Of a DNA stretch of 64,000 bases, positions 29,326 through 38,068 are shown piece by piece. Position 1 is the stretch's first letter; every line of letters begins with the position of its first letter. Both the position numbers and the translations under genes were made by a program. Below the pieces are notes generated by a model. It searched no databases. It had not been told where the DNA came from and worked only from the letters and a program-made list of their open reading frames with translations. This DNA is from Corynebacterium spheniscorum. GTDB lineage: Bacteria; Actinomycetota; Actinomycetes; Mycobacteriales; Mycobacteriaceae. The stretch spans positions 1 to 64,000 of the forward strand of contig NZ_FOPJ01000007.1 in the NCBI RefSeq assembly GCF_900113445.1, read 5' to 3'.

Positions 29326-29910
29326 ATGGACGACAAGCAATTAACACACTTCGACCAGGAACGCGCCGAAAAAGCGGTGCGCGAATTACTCCTGGCAGTC
29401 GGTGAGGATCCGGATCGCGAAGGCCTAAAACAAACCCCAGCGCGGGTGGCGCGCGCCTTCCAAGAAACCTTCGCTGGTTTGCATAGCGACCCTCGTGAGG
29501 TGCTGTCCACCACCTTCGATGAAAACCACCAAGAGCTCGTGCTGGTGCGCGATATCCCCATTTACTCCACCTGCGAACACCACTTGGTGCCCTTCTTCGG
29601 CAAAGCTCATATCGGCTATATCCCCGGCAAAGATGGCAAGGTCACCGGACTCAGCAAACTAGCTCGCCTGGTCGACGGTTATGCCAAACGCCCGCAGGTC
29701 CAAGAACGCCTAACCACCCAGGTTGCTGATGCGCTGGTGGAATGCCTGGATGCCCAATCAGTGATTGTGGTCATTGAGTGCGAACACCTCTGCATGGCCA
29801 TGCGTGGGATCCGCAAGCCCGGGGCGATGACGACCACCTCGGCAGTGCGCGGAGGCTTTAAACGCAATGCGGCTTCACGCGCGGAAGTCTTAAGCCTGAT
29901 TAGGCAATAA
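29326..29910 (+). CDS. folE: GTP cyclohydrolase I
   Basis: This 194-residue enzyme forms dihydroneopterin triphosphate from GTP, the first step of folate synthesis. Zinc and active-site features are visible: [20 protein letters not shown] (Cys and His pair) and [12 protein letters not shown] with the second Cys. The ATG at 29326 ([11 protein letters not shown]) is chosen because length then matches the family; the open frame runs upstream into the terminator. Confidence 0.95.
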   Translation: MDDKQLTHFDQERAEKAVRELLLAVGEDPDREGLKQTPARVARAFQETFAGLHSDPREVLSTTFDENHQELVLVRDIPIYSTCEHHLVPFFGKAHIGYIPGKDGKVTGLSKLARLVDGYAKRPQVQERLTTQVADALVECLDAQSVIVVIECEHLCMAMRGIRKPGAMTTTSAVRGGFKRNAASRAEVLSLIRQ

Positions 29911-30009
29911 CTCCCGCCAAAAATTTTTCCACAAAGGCCATCACCTCAAGGCCAACGCCTCAAGGCCAACGCCCCAAGGCCACCATTCCGCTCAGGAGAC
30001 TCCGCGATT

Positions 30010-30993
30010 GTGAGCACTACCGCGAACACCACCGCCCAGCACGCTACCGCCGTGCAGGCTACCCCAAACACCACCGCACACCACACCCCCACCGATGCCC
30101 TGGCGCGCCTCACCGTGCCCGGCCGCACCGCGGTGATGGGCATCGTGAATGTCACCCCGGACTCCTTCAGCGACGGCGGTCTTTGGGCCGACCAAGACCG
30201 CGCCATCGCGCACGCCCATGAACTCATCAACGCCGGCGCCGACATTATCGACATCGGCGGGGAATCCACCCGCCCCGGCGCCGAGCGCGTCACCGAAGAA
30301 GAAGAACTCCGCCGCGTCCTCCCCGTGGTCAAGGCCCTCCACCAAGAAGGCATCAACACCAGTGTGGATACCATGCGCGCCACTGTCGCCGCCGCCTGCG
30401 CTGAGGTCGGGGTCAGCATGATCAACGATGTATCCGGCGGCCTGGCGGATAAAAACATGCACGCCGTGATGGCCGATACCCAACTCCCGGTCTGCCTCAT
30501 GCATTGGCGCGCCCTTCGCTTCGGCAACGCCGCCGGTGCTGCACACCATGAAGGTGGCGTCGTCGCCGATGTGCACCACACCCTCGCCGATCTCGTCGAT
30601 CAAGCCGTCGCCGCTGGCGTGAACCCTGGCTCCATTGTGCTCGACCCCGGCCTGGGTTTCGCCAAAACCGCGGAAGATAATTGGGCACTGCTTCACGCCC
30701 TCCCGGAGTTCATCACAGGCGAATTCCCCATCCTGGTAGGTGCCTCCCGTAAGCGATTCCTCAGTGCCATCCGCGCTGATCGTGGGCTTTCCGGCAGCCC
30801 CGTGGATGCCGACCCAGCCACCGCCGCGGTCACCGCGATCTCTGCGCATCTGGGGGCTTGGGGGGTGCGCGTGCATAACGTACCGGTGTCTCGCGACGCC
30901 GTGGATGTGGCAACACGCTGGCGCCATGGCCAGCAGCCCACTAGCGTAAAGGCAAGCGAAAATCCGCTGGAAGGAGGCTCCCACCATGGCTGA
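30010..30993 (+). CDS. folP: Dihydropteroate synthase
   Basis: This 327-residue TIM-barrel enzyme joins p-aminobenzoate to the pterin and is the sulfonamide target. Motifs are MGIVNVTPDSFSDGG, DIGGESTRPGAE, LDPGLGFAKT and GASRKRFL. It begins with GTG and has an unusual N-terminal extension of about 30 residues rich in Thr, His and Ala (TTANTTAQHATAVQATPNT). A later start would also be compatible. It overlaps the folBK gene by 8 bases. Confidence 0.94.
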   Translation: MSTTANTTAQHATAVQATPNTTAHHTPTDALARLTVPGRTAVMGIVNVTPDSFSDGGLWADQDRAIAHAHELINAGADIIDIGGESTRPGAERVTEEEELRRVLPVVKALHQEGINTSVDTMRATVAAACAEVGVSMINDVSGGLADKNMHAVMADTQLPVCLMHWRALRFGNAAGAAHHEGGVVADVHHTLADLVDQAVAAGVNPGSIVLDPGLGFAKTAEDNWALLHALPEFITGEFPILVGASRKRFLSAIRADRGLSGSPVDADPATAAVTAISAHLGAWGVRVHNVPVSRDAVDVATRWRHGQQPTSVKASENPLEGGSHHG

Positions 30994-31894
30994 TCGCATT
31001 GAACTGCGCGGCCTGCGCTGCCGCGGCTTCCACGGGGTCTTCGAGGAAGAAAAGCGCGAAGGCCAAGACTTCATCTGCGATATCACCTGCTGGCTGGATT
31101 TCCCTACCGCCGATGATCTTTCCGGCACCGTCAACTACGCGGAACTCGCCGAACTCGCCCACAGCATCCTCAGCGGCCCCGCCCATGATCTCATCGAAAC
31201 CGTTGCCAATGAGATCGCCGAAACCATCATGCACCGCTTTGACCTCCTCCACGCCGTCGAGGTCACGGTGCACAAACCCCACGCCCCCATCCCGCTGGAG
31301 TTCCAGGACGTGTCGGTAGTGGCGCGACGTTCCCGCAAACACATGCGCACGCTTAGCCCGCGCACCATTCCCGCCGCTGAAGCCGAAGGCCCACTGCGCG
31401 CCGTTTTATCCATCGGCTCAAATATGGCGGATCGCGAAGCCATGTTGCACAGTGTCGCCGAAGAATTCCGCGAGCAAATCATCGCCGCCTCCAGCCTCTA
31501 CCAAACCAAACCCTGGGGCGAAACAGACCAACCCGATTTCCTCAACGCCGTCATCATCGTTGAAGTCCCCAGCACCGCCCTCGAGCTCCTCCACCGCGGC
31601 CAAGCACTCGAAGCCGCCGCGCAACGCACCCGCGAAAAGCACTGGGGTCCCCGCACCCTCGACGTCGACATTGTCACGGTCACAGATGCTAAAGGCAGGG
31701 AGCTTATCTCCGAGACCGAGGAGCTGAGGTTGCCGCATCCCTATGCCTCGGCACGGGCTTTTGTTTGCCTCCCGTGGTTAGAAGCCGACCCGAGTGCGCG
31801 ACTTTCCGGCCAAGCCATAAAAAACCTCCTTAAAGCCGAGGAGCTGCAAGAAGATCTCGCAGCCATGCACAAACTTAAGCAGGATTGGCTATGA
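30986..31894 (+). CDS. folBK: Fused dihydroneopterin aldolase / HPPK (FolB-FolK)
   Basis: This 302-residue bifunctional protein covers two consecutive folate steps. Residues 1-115 are FolB (RGLRCRGFHGVFEEEKREGQDF, catalytic Tyr in VNYAELAEL, TVHKP). Residues about 137-302 are FolK (VLSIGSNMADRE, ASSLYQTKPWGETDQPDFLNAV, RTREKHWGPRTLDVDIV, LPHPYASARAFVCLPWLE). A linker of about 20 residues joins them with no frameshift. The stop overlaps the next start as ATGA. The fusion would channel 6-hydroxymethyl-dihydropterin to pyrophosphorylation and then to FolP. Confidence 0.93.
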   Translation: MADRIELRGLRCRGFHGVFEEEKREGQDFICDITCWLDFPTADDLSGTVNYAELAELAHSILSGPAHDLIETVANEIAETIMHRFDLLHAVEVTVHKPHAPIPLEFQDVSVVARRSRKHMRTLSPRTIPAAEAEGPLRAVLSIGSNMADREAMLHSVAEEFREQIIAASSLYQTKPWGETDQPDFLNAVIIVEVPSTALELLHRGQALEAAAQRTREKHWGPRTLDVDIVTVTDAKGRELISETEELRLPHPYASARAFVCLPWLEADPSARLSGQAIKNLLKAEELQEDLAAMHKLKQDWL

Positions 31895-32358
31895 GCCGCA
31901 CCAATCTTCTAGCCCTCGCCGCTGCAGCCGCCTTTTGTGCGCTCGCCACCTTGATCATCACCTGGCGTTTCTATGGCAACCTCACCGCGGTACCCGCATC
32001 CGGTGGTGCCCTCATGTGGTGTCTTGCGGTGTTATGCGTGATTATCGCGCTGCGGGTTCGGGACCGTAAAAAAGATAATCGGATCGGCTTGGACCGCTCC
32101 CAACTCAACCCGCTACGGGTCGCGCAATTCTTAGTCATTGGCAAAGCTTCTGCTTGGACTGGGGCTATTATTGGCGGGTCCTATATCGGCATGGCTTGTT
32201 ATGTTTTGCCCATGGCCGCAAAGCTCAGTGCTGCTGCTGATGACACCCCCACTGTGCTCTTCGCGGCCCTTGGCGGGGTGGCTTTATCGGCAGCGGGGGT
32301 ATGGCTAGAACGCACCTGCGAGGTCCCGCCGCCCACAGATGCCGAGCTGGTTGGGTAG
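31891..32358 (+). CDS. DUF3180 family membrane protein
   Basis: This 155-residue protein has four hydrophobic helices (about 5-25, 37-55, 85-110, 125-143). DUF3180 members sit directly after folK in many actinobacteria, including the Rv3605c position. Their function is not known. The start is coupled to folBK through ATGA. The C-terminus is short and cytoplasmic. Confidence 0.82.
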   Translation: MSRTNLLALAAAAAFCALATLIITWRFYGNLTAVPASGGALMWCLAVLCVIIALRVRDRKKDNRIGLDRSQLNPLRVAQFLVIGKASAWTGAIIGGSYIGMACYVLPMAAKLSAAADDTPTVLFAALGGVALSAAGVWLERTCEVPPPTDAELVG

Positions 32359-32368
32359 ATTAATACCC

Positions 32369-33643
32369 ATGAGTCCCGAGAATGCTGCTGAGGACTACGC
32401 CCAAGACACCACCGGGCGTAGTGGAGGAAAAGTCACGGGGGCGCACATCGCCCTCATCGCGCTCGTCGTCCTGGCCCTAGTTGCCAGCATCATCATGCTG
32501 GTCGCCGATAGTGCCGGTGCCCTCAAGCTCGCGCTGTTGGCTTCCCTCTGGGCAGCGATCCTCGGTTTCTTCCTGGTTAGCCGCTACCGTCGCCTCGCCG
32601 ATGCTGCAGAAGCTGAACTCGATAACGAGATCGCCCTGCATGATGCTGAGTTGGCCCGCATTGATGCCCAACAACGCGCCAATGAAGAAACCCTCGCCCG
32701 GCTTAAAGCCGAAGCGAAGAATCCCGCAGCTGCATCGGATGACACGGCCGAAACCTTGGCGGAGATTCGCAAAGAATTAGAGCAATTGCGCAACCACCTC
32801 GAAGACATCACCGGCTGGGTATTAGCCGATGAACCCGCCGTGGTGCGTGCTGAGGCACGCCGCATCCTCGAGCTGGAGGAGGAAGTCTCCCGTAAGAATC
32901 AGGACTCGCAGGCTTCCCAAACCCGCCAAAGCCTAGCCGATAAGGTGAAGGCCCCGAAGCAACCCGCAGCACCTCAGACCCCGCCCGCACCGCCAGCCGA
33001 CTCACCTGATTCCCCGCGCCCACCGAAACCGAAGCAGAGTGCCCCGCGTGGCCCGCGTGCTTTTGATACCGGTGCGTTTGCGGCAGTGAAGTGGGATGAT
33101 GGTGGCGAAAATAAGCAGAAGGATCCCTTCGCTGATTATTTCGCTGGCCTAGAAAAGCAAGCTGCTGCCGCCAAGCAAGCACAGCAACAGCCCAAGCAAC
33201 CGGAGCAGGCGAAGCAACCGCAGCAGGCGAAGCAAACCCAAGAGCCTAAGCCAGCTCATGATGAGGCTGCTAAATCTGCCGCCACTTTAGCTCGCGAAGC
33301 TCAGGAACGCGCCGCTAAGGAAGCTAAGGCCCGCCGCCAGAAGGAACAAGCCGCTAAGGAAGCCGCCGAAAAGGCTGCCGCCGAGAAGAGCGCTGCTGAG
33401 AAGGCTGAAGCCCTGAAGAAGGCTGAGACGGAAAAGAAAGCTGCTGAACAGCGCAAGCTCGCCGAAAAGAAAGCCGCTGAGCAGAAAGCCGCCGAGCAGA
33501 AGAAGGCCGCTGAAGAAAAGGAAGCAGCCCAGAAGAAGGCTGCCGCCGAGGAAGAAGAACGCCGTGGTGGGCGTCGCCGCCGCGATGAGCGTTCCGGCAG
33601 CATCACCGTTGCTGAATTACTAGCCCGCCGCGATGAGGACTAA
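32369..33643 (+). CDS. Membrane protein with Ala/Lys-rich coiled-coil tail (DUF6779-like)
   Basis: This 424-residue protein has two N-terminal membrane helices (about 25-47 and 50-70). A Glu/Lys/Ala coiled coil follows (about 75-180), then a Pro-rich stretch and a long TolA-like Ala-Lys-Glu region (about 270-395) built from AAEKKAAEQ-type units. It ends in a basic GGRRRRDERSG patch and a conserved-looking C-terminus SITVAELLARRDED. I recall similar corynebacterial proteins as DUF6779. The function is unknown. The ATG at 32369 is chosen because it follows the upstream stop by 10 bases. Confidence 0.75.
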   Translation: MSPENAAEDYAQDTTGRSGGKVTGAHIALIALVVLALVASIIMLVADSAGALKLALLASLWAAILGFFLVSRYRRLADAAEAELDNEIALHDAELARIDAQQRANEETLARLKAEAKNPAAASDDTAETLAEIRKELEQLRNHLEDITGWVLADEPAVVRAEARRILELEEEVSRKNQDSQASQTRQSLADKVKAPKQPAAPQTPPAPPADSPDSPRPPKPKQSAPRGPRAFDTGAFAAVKWDDGGENKQKDPFADYFAGLEKQAAAAKQAQQQPKQPEQAKQPQQAKQTQEPKPAHDEAAKSAATLAREAQERAAKEAKARRQKEQAAKEAAEKAAAEKSAAEKAEALKKAETEKKAAEQRKLAEKKAAEQKAAEQKKAAEEKEAAQKKAAAEEEERRGGRRRRDERSGSITVAELLARRDED

Positions 33644-33652
33644 TCCACCTTC

Positions 33653-34207
33653 ATGAACGCACCTCGTGTGAAGGTGGGGCTGATTGGCTCCGAGCACATC
33701 AGCTTTAGCCGCTACCTCAGCAACGCTGGCAACTCTGTGGAGCGCATCCAGGATCTCGATGACGTCAAAAATTTTGAAGCCATCTTGATTGATGTGCGCG
33801 ATGATGAACTATCTGATGTGGTGCTCGATCTAGTACCAAGGGTTCGCGAAGGCCAGATCATCATCCATAATTGCCCCAGCCAACCAGCAGAAGCACTCCA
33901 ACCACTAGCCGATTACCTCACCTTCTGCGCTGCGGTGGTGCCACTGAACCCCCAAGGCACGCTCTTTTTCTGTGAGGCACTTGGTGAGTTAGCTGAGAAC
34001 CTCATTGAGCTTTTAGTTATGGAGGTCTGCCAGGCAGCTGCCCCTGGTAGGGTGGCTCCGCGGATCCTCTCCCATGGGCCACGTACCGCCACGGAAGCGC
34101 TGAGGGCGATTGATAATGTACGAGACGCGATGCTCGCGTTAATGGGAACCTTGGGACCTGCGGAAGGCCAGATTATTTTAGCTGAGTTGCTGCAGGAACA
34201 GAGCTAA
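33653..34207 (+). CDS. Rossmann-like protein upstream of panC
   Basis: This 184-residue protein starts VKVGLIGSEHISFSRYLSNAGNSV and continues FEAILIDVRDDELSDVVLDLVPRVREGQIIIHNCPSQ, resembling a shortened NAD(P)-binding fold of the DUF2520/ketopantoate-reductase-like group. Mycobacteria carry a longer such protein (Rv3603c) at the same place before panC. Here the nucleotide loop GxxGxxx is degenerate (GLIGSEH) and the C-terminal domain is short. A role in pantothenate synthesis is inferred only from position. Confidence 0.6.
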   Translation: MNAPRVKVGLIGSEHISFSRYLSNAGNSVERIQDLDDVKNFEAILIDVRDDELSDVVLDLVPRVREGQIIIHNCPSQPAEALQPLADYLTFCAAVVPLNPQGTLFFCEALGELAENLIELLVMEVCQAAAPGRVAPRILSHGPRTATEALRAIDNVRDAMLALMGTLGPAEGQIILAELLQEQS

Positions 34208-34226
34208 AAATTTTTTCGGAGGGACA

Positions 34227-35036
34227 ATGACTTTTCAACCCGGGCAAGGTGAACTTTTCCAGCTCAGCGACCTTTTCCATGCGCGTAGCTTCGCGAATGC
34301 GCTACAGCGCACCGGCCGCCCCGTCAGCTTGATCTGCATCCACGCTGAGCAACTCCACCCCGGCCACATGGCGCTCATGCAGGCAGCTGCCACCATCCCG
34401 CGCGGCATTACGGTGGTGTGCAGCAAGCACCGGCTCTCCAAGAAAGATCAGCGCGCTTTAAGCGCGGCGAAGGTAGCGGCGTACCTTCATGCCCCGGAAG
34501 AGATGGTGTGGCCACGCGGCCAACATATTCAGCTCACCACCCCGCAGGGTTCGCGCACGCAACAGCGCCAGGATGAGATCAACCAGAAGCTGAACTATAT
34601 TGCCGCTGTGTTGATTGCTATAAACCCCAGTGATCTTTTCTTAGGGGAAAAGGACCGCGAGTTCTTGTTGGAAGTGCACCGTTTGATTCGAGAGTTTCAC
34701 TTTGATGTGAAAGCCCATGGGGTGCCCACTTTGAGGATGAATGATGGGGTGCCGTTTAGCCACCGCTACCGCGGTCTATCTGAAGAAGAACAAGAAGAAT
34801 TACGCGTGCTATCGGCAGCTTTGGTGGCAGCCACGCATGCTGCCGATAAAGGCCCTAAGGCTGTTCGTCAGGTAGCCGAAGAGGTGTGCGCTGGTGCCGG
34901 GGTGCAGCTTCAGCGCGTGACGCTGCTCAGCCCAGAACTAAAAGAGGATGATATAGACGGTGATGCCTATATCATCCTCGAAACCCAGGTGGGTGGGAAG
35001 ATCGCCAGCGATAATGCGGCGCTAAGTTTTAACTAG
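34227..35036 (+). CDS. Divergent pantoate-beta-alanine ligase-like protein
   Basis: This 269-residue nucleotidyl-transferase fold resembles PanC, which makes pantothenate from pantoate and beta-alanine. It keeps LHPGHMALMQAA (HxGH-like motif) and LGEKDREFL. The usual N-terminal PTMGxLHxGH is replaced by SLICIHAEQLHPGH, and the Ser-Ser-Arg-Asn motif after RxxDGL appears as MNDGVPFSHRYRGLS. Loss of these residues suggests reduced or altered activity. A true PanC may lie elsewhere. The stop overlaps that of hpaI on the other strand. Confidence 0.7.
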   Translation: MTFQPGQGELFQLSDLFHARSFANALQRTGRPVSLICIHAEQLHPGHMALMQAAATIPRGITVVCSKHRLSKKDQRALSAAKVAAYLHAPEEMVWPRGQHIQLTTPQGSRTQQRQDEINQKLNYIAAVLIAINPSDLFLGEKDREFLLEVHRLIREFHFDVKAHGVPTLRMNDGVPFSHRYRGLSEEEQEELRVLSAALVAATHAADKGPKAVRQVAEEVCAGAGVQLQRVTLLSPELKEDDIDGDAYIILETQVGGKIASDNAALSFN

Positions 35037-35821
35037 CTCTCCGGCGGGCAGAATTCACTAGCTAAAGCCCGCGCGCGGGTGGCAAGTAGTTGCACATCCG
35101 CACCGATGGCGGCGAAATCTGCGCCTTGGTCAAGGTAGCTGCGGGCTTGGGCCAGGTCGAAGGCATTAACGCCTACTGGTTTGCCGGCATCATGGACTGC
35201 CTGGAAGACGTGGGCGACCGCCTCAGTGACCTTGGGGTGGGCTTGTTGGCCGATATAGCCCATGGAAGCGGCCAGATCGCTGGGACCGACGAAAACTTGG
35301 TCCACACCGTCGACAGCAGCAATGGCGGCGGCGTTGTCCACCGCGGCCGCGGACTCGATTTGCACGCACAGGCTAAGCGTCTCACTCGCGTTGGTGAGGT
35401 AATTGGGCACCCCATTCCACCGTGAGGAACGTGCTAGGGCACTACCCACACCACGCACACCGCGCGGCGGATAATGCATAGCTTTGACCGCCGCTTCGGC
35501 TTCCTCAGCACTATCAATCATGGGGACCATGAGGTTCTGGACACCTAGGTCCAGGTACTGCTTGATCAGCACCGTGTCATTTACTGGGGCGCGCACAATC
35601 ATGGTCGCCGGGTAGGCGGCTGCAGCGCGCAGTAACGAGGTGATGGTTTCCAGAGAATAAGGCGAATGCTCACCATCGATAAGAACCCAATCGAAACCAC
35701 TACCAGCAGCGATTTCGCAGCACACCTCCGAGCCACTGGAGACCCACATGCCCACCAGCGGGCGGGAGCTTTCTTTGAGCTTGTGGGCGAACGTGCCGGG
35801 GAGCTCTAGATGAAACGACAT
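35033..35821 (-). CDS. hpaI: 4-Hydroxy-2-oxoheptanedioate aldolase (HpaI)
   Basis: This 262-residue class II HpcH/HpaI aldolase splits 2,4-dihydroxyhept-2-enedioate into pyruvate and succinate semialdehyde, the last step of the homoprotocatechuate route. Visible features: WVLIDGEHSPY (metal Glu region), PMIDSAEEAEAAVKAMHYPPRGVRGVG, and VQIESAAAVDN with FVGPSDLAASMG (metal Glu and Asp). The ATG follows TAGGAG and lies inside the end of hpaH (16-base overlap). It is convergent with the PanC-like gene, sharing a CTAG at the stops. Confidence 0.93.
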   Translation of the reverse strand: MSFHLELPGTFAHKLKESSRPLVGMWVSSGSEVCCEIAAGSGFDWVLIDGEHSPYSLETITSLLRAAAAYPATMIVRAPVNDTVLIKQYLDLGVQNLMVPMIDSAEEAEAAVKAMHYPPRGVRGVGSALARSSRWNGVPNYLTNASETLSLCVQIESAAAVDNAAAIAAVDGVDQVFVGPSDLAASMGYIGQQAHPKVTEAVAHVFQAVHDAGKPVGVNAFDLAQARSYLDQGADFAAIGADVQLLATRARALASEFCPPES

Positions 35822-36591
35822 GTGATTGCTCCTAAGGAACCATAATCAGCGTGCACAGTATCGCCGGGATGTACCCACATGGGTTTGGTGAAAGAACCAG
35901 CCAAAATAATATCCCCGGCAGCCAAGGTATCGCCGTGCGCATGGAGTTTATTGGCCAGCCACGCAACACCCATAGCGGGGTGGTTCAACACCGCGGCCGC
36001 CACCCCGGTGTCCTCGATGGACTCATTGCGATAGAGCAAGGCCGATACCCAACGTAGATCCACCGCATCGGGGGCGACGGGGTTACCGCCATACACCATG
36101 GCACCCATGGCGGCATTATCGCTAATGGTGTCCACAATGGTGCGGCCATCCATCTCGATGCGGGAATCGAGGATCTCTAAGGCCGGGACCACATATTCGG
36201 TGGCGCTAAGCACATCGAAGATGGTGGCATTGGGGCCGCTGAGTTCCTTTTTTAATTTGAAGGCCAGCTCAACTTCAATGCGCACACTGGAGAAACGATC
36301 GTGTTCAATGACCGAGCCGTTTTCGAAGATCATGTCTTCGAAGATGGCGCCATAGTCCGGTTCGGTAATGCCGGTGGCTTCTTGCATGACCTTGGAGGTT
36401 AAGCCGATTTTTCGGCCGACTAGGCGGCGCCCATTTTCGATGCCGCGGCGAACCCACTCGCGTTGGACAGCGTAGGAATCCTCCACAGTCATATCGGGGA
36501 AACGCTGGGTTAAAAGCGGCACCATGGTGTGGGTGCGTTCGGCTTCGGCGAGTTCATCAGCGATGCTGATGTGCTGCTCTTTGCTCAACAT
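35806..36591 (-). CDS. hpaH: 2-Oxo-hept-4-ene-1,7-dioate hydratase (HpaH)
   Basis: This 261-residue enzyme of the FAH/hydratase superfamily adds water to the C7 ring-cleavage product. Motifs: GRKIGLTSKVMQEATGITEPDYGAIFEDM, RIEVELAFKL (E-x-E metal ligands), EILDSRI, and LAGSFTKPMWVHPGDTVHADYGSLG. AGGAG precedes the ATG. It is coupled to hpaI by overlap. The 188-base gap to hpaD holds a hairpin. Confidence 0.93.
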   Translation of the reverse strand: MLSKEQHISIADELAEAERTHTMVPLLTQRFPDMTVEDSYAVQREWVRRGIENGRRLVGRKIGLTSKVMQEATGITEPDYGAIFEDMIFENGSVIEHDRFSSVRIEVELAFKLKKELSGPNATIFDVLSATEYVVPALEILDSRIEMDGRTIVDTISDNAAMGAMVYGGNPVAPDAVDLRWVSALLYRNESIEDTGVAAAVLNHPAMGVAWLANKLHAHGDTLAAGDIILAGSFTKPMWVHPGDTVHADYGSLGAITCRFI

Positions 36592-36729
36592 AGTGCGCTG
36601 AACTCCTAAAAGTGGCGGGGGTTAAAACAGAATCAGAAATAAGAATTATCAATCTCAGGTTAAGCACATCAGAAGGTGCGGCATACCTGCGGGAGGGAAA
36701 CTCCCGGGCGGGGAAGCACTCCGCGTGGT

Positions 36730-36765
36730 GCCCCACGATCTCGAGGAAAGCCCAGATCGTGGGGC
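36730..36765 (-). repeat. Hairpin between hpaD and hpaH
   Basis: GCCCCACGATCT and AGATCGTGGGGC form a perfect 12 bp stem with a 12-base loop, 15 bases after the hpaD stop. No T-run follows leftward, so it may protect or attenuate instead of fully terminating. A second small stem (CGGGAG/CTCCCG) lies at 36690-36706. Confidence 0.6.
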
Positions 36766-36779
36766 GAGGGCGTGGAAAT

Positions 36780-37874
36780 TTAGAGCGAATGGCCGAGCTT
36801 GAACTCGCCCTTCTTCCAATCGGGCATCTCGCCTTCATCGGGGGAGCGGGTGTAGGAGAAACCGTCGGCGCCGATGGTTTGCTCCAGCTCGGAAGCCTCG
36901 GTGCGATGCACCAGGGGCACGAGGTTGCCGTCGAGGTCGAGCACGCGAGAACCGTCGCGGTACCAGGAGGGAACCACCGGGGTGCCCCACCAGTCGCGGC
37001 GCTGGTTATCGTGAACATCCCAGGTCACGCGCGGATTATCGGGGTCGCCGGTGTAATAATCCTGGGTGTAGATCTCCACGCGGTGGCCATCCGGGTCGCG
37101 CAGGTAGAGGTAGAAAGCATTGGAGACACCGTGGCGGCCGGGGCCGCGTTCGATGGCATCCGAGCGACGCAGGGCGCCGAGCTTATCGCAGATGGCGAGA
37201 ATATTGTGCTTCTCGTGGGTGGCGAAAGCGATGTGGTGCATACGGGGGCCATCGCCGCCGGTCATGGCAGTGTCATGCACGGTGGGCTTGCGGCGCATCC
37301 AGGCGGCGTAGACAGTGCCTTCTTCATCCTGAATGTCTTCAGTGACGCGGAAGCCGAGGTCTTCCATGTACTGCACGGCGGTGGGAACATCCGGGGTGAT
37401 CTGGTTGAAGTGATCGAGGCGGACCAGCGCGCCGGGGCCGTAGAGGTGGTAGTGCCAGGCGAGGCGCTCGACATGCTCAATTTCGTAGAAGAACTCATAG
37501 GGGAAGCCCAGCGGGTCTTCCACGCGAACGGCGTCGCCGATGCCCTTGACGAAGCCATCCTTCTTGCGCTCCACGCGGCAGCCGCGGGCGCGGTAGAACT
37601 CTTCGGCGAGATCCAGATCCTTGGGGCTGCGCACGCGGAAACCGAAAGCAGCGACGGCGGCTTCGGGGCCTTGGCGAAGCACCAGGTTGTGGTGGATGAA
37701 TTCCTCGAAGGTGCGCAGGTAGATGGCGTTTTCATCTTCCTCGGTGACGACTAGGCCGAGGACGTCGACGTAGAACTCACGGGAGGCCTTGAGATCGGTG
37801 ACGACGATCTCCATGTAGGCGCAGCGCAGAATATCGGGGGCTTGGGGAGCGTTGGTGGTGGATTGATCAGACAT
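36780..37874 (-). CDS. hpaD: Homoprotocatechuate 2,3-dioxygenase (HpaD)
   Basis: This 364-residue extradiol dioxygenase of the vicinal-oxygen-chelate fold opens 3,4-dihydroxyphenylacetate next to the hydroxyls. It strongly resembles the Brevibacterium fuscum enzyme as I recall it (start PDILRCAY, YEDEN/IYLR, EFIHHNLVL). The metal ligands fall at identical numbers: His155 (RLDHFNQ), His214 (MHHIAF), Glu267 (RVEIYTQDYY). Second-shell His200, Tyr257, and the carboxylate-binding Arg243, His248 and Arg293 are also kept. This supports a phenylacetate-type substrate over catechol or protocatechuate. The start MSDQSTTNAP has AAGGAG upstream. Confidence 0.95.
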   Translation of the reverse strand: MSDQSTTNAPQAPDILRCAYMEIVVTDLKASREFYVDVLGLVVTEEDENAIYLRTFEEFIHHNLVLRQGPEAAVAAFGFRVRSPKDLDLAEEFYRARGCRVERKKDGFVKGIGDAVRVEDPLGFPYEFFYEIEHVERLAWHYHLYGPGALVRLDHFNQITPDVPTAVQYMEDLGFRVTEDIQDEEGTVYAAWMRRKPTVHDTAMTGGDGPRMHHIAFATHEKHNILAICDKLGALRRSDAIERGPGRHGVSNAFYLYLRDPDGHRVEIYTQDYYTGDPDNPRVTWDVHDNQRRDWWGTPVVPSWYRDGSRVLDLDGNLVPLVHRTEASELEQTIGADGFSYTRSPDEGEMPDWKKGEFKLGHSL

Positions 37875-37984
37875 GACTGGGAGTGTTCTCCTTGTGTTAT
37901 GGGGAAAGGAAGATGAGGAAACCACACATCCTTGAGTGCGCTAGGAGCGCTGGGGGCAGGTAAGAGCGATTCGAGCTGGAGGGG

Positions 37985-38041
37985 TGCGGGGAAGCTTGCG
38001 GGAAGCTATGGGAGGCTGCCTGCTGCGGTTGCTTCCCCGCA
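37985..38041 (-). repeat. Hairpin between hpaE and hpaD
   Basis: TGCGGGGAAGC (37985-37995) and GCTTCCCCGCA (38031-38041) form a perfect 11 bp stem. The 35-base loop can fold further. It lies 28 bases after the hpaE stop, with no T-run. Confidence 0.55.
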
Positions 38042-38068
38042 GGGGTGGTGTCTTTAGGTGCTGCGGGG

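Noticed and set aside
29992-31134. A 380-codon frame opposite folP
   Set aside because: It is antisense to a gene with all DHPS motifs; it has no recognisable domain.
36612-37754. A 380-codon frame opposite hpaD
   Set aside because: It is Gly/Val/His-rich and repetitive, as expected for the complement of a GC-rich gene. HpaD on the other strand is certain.
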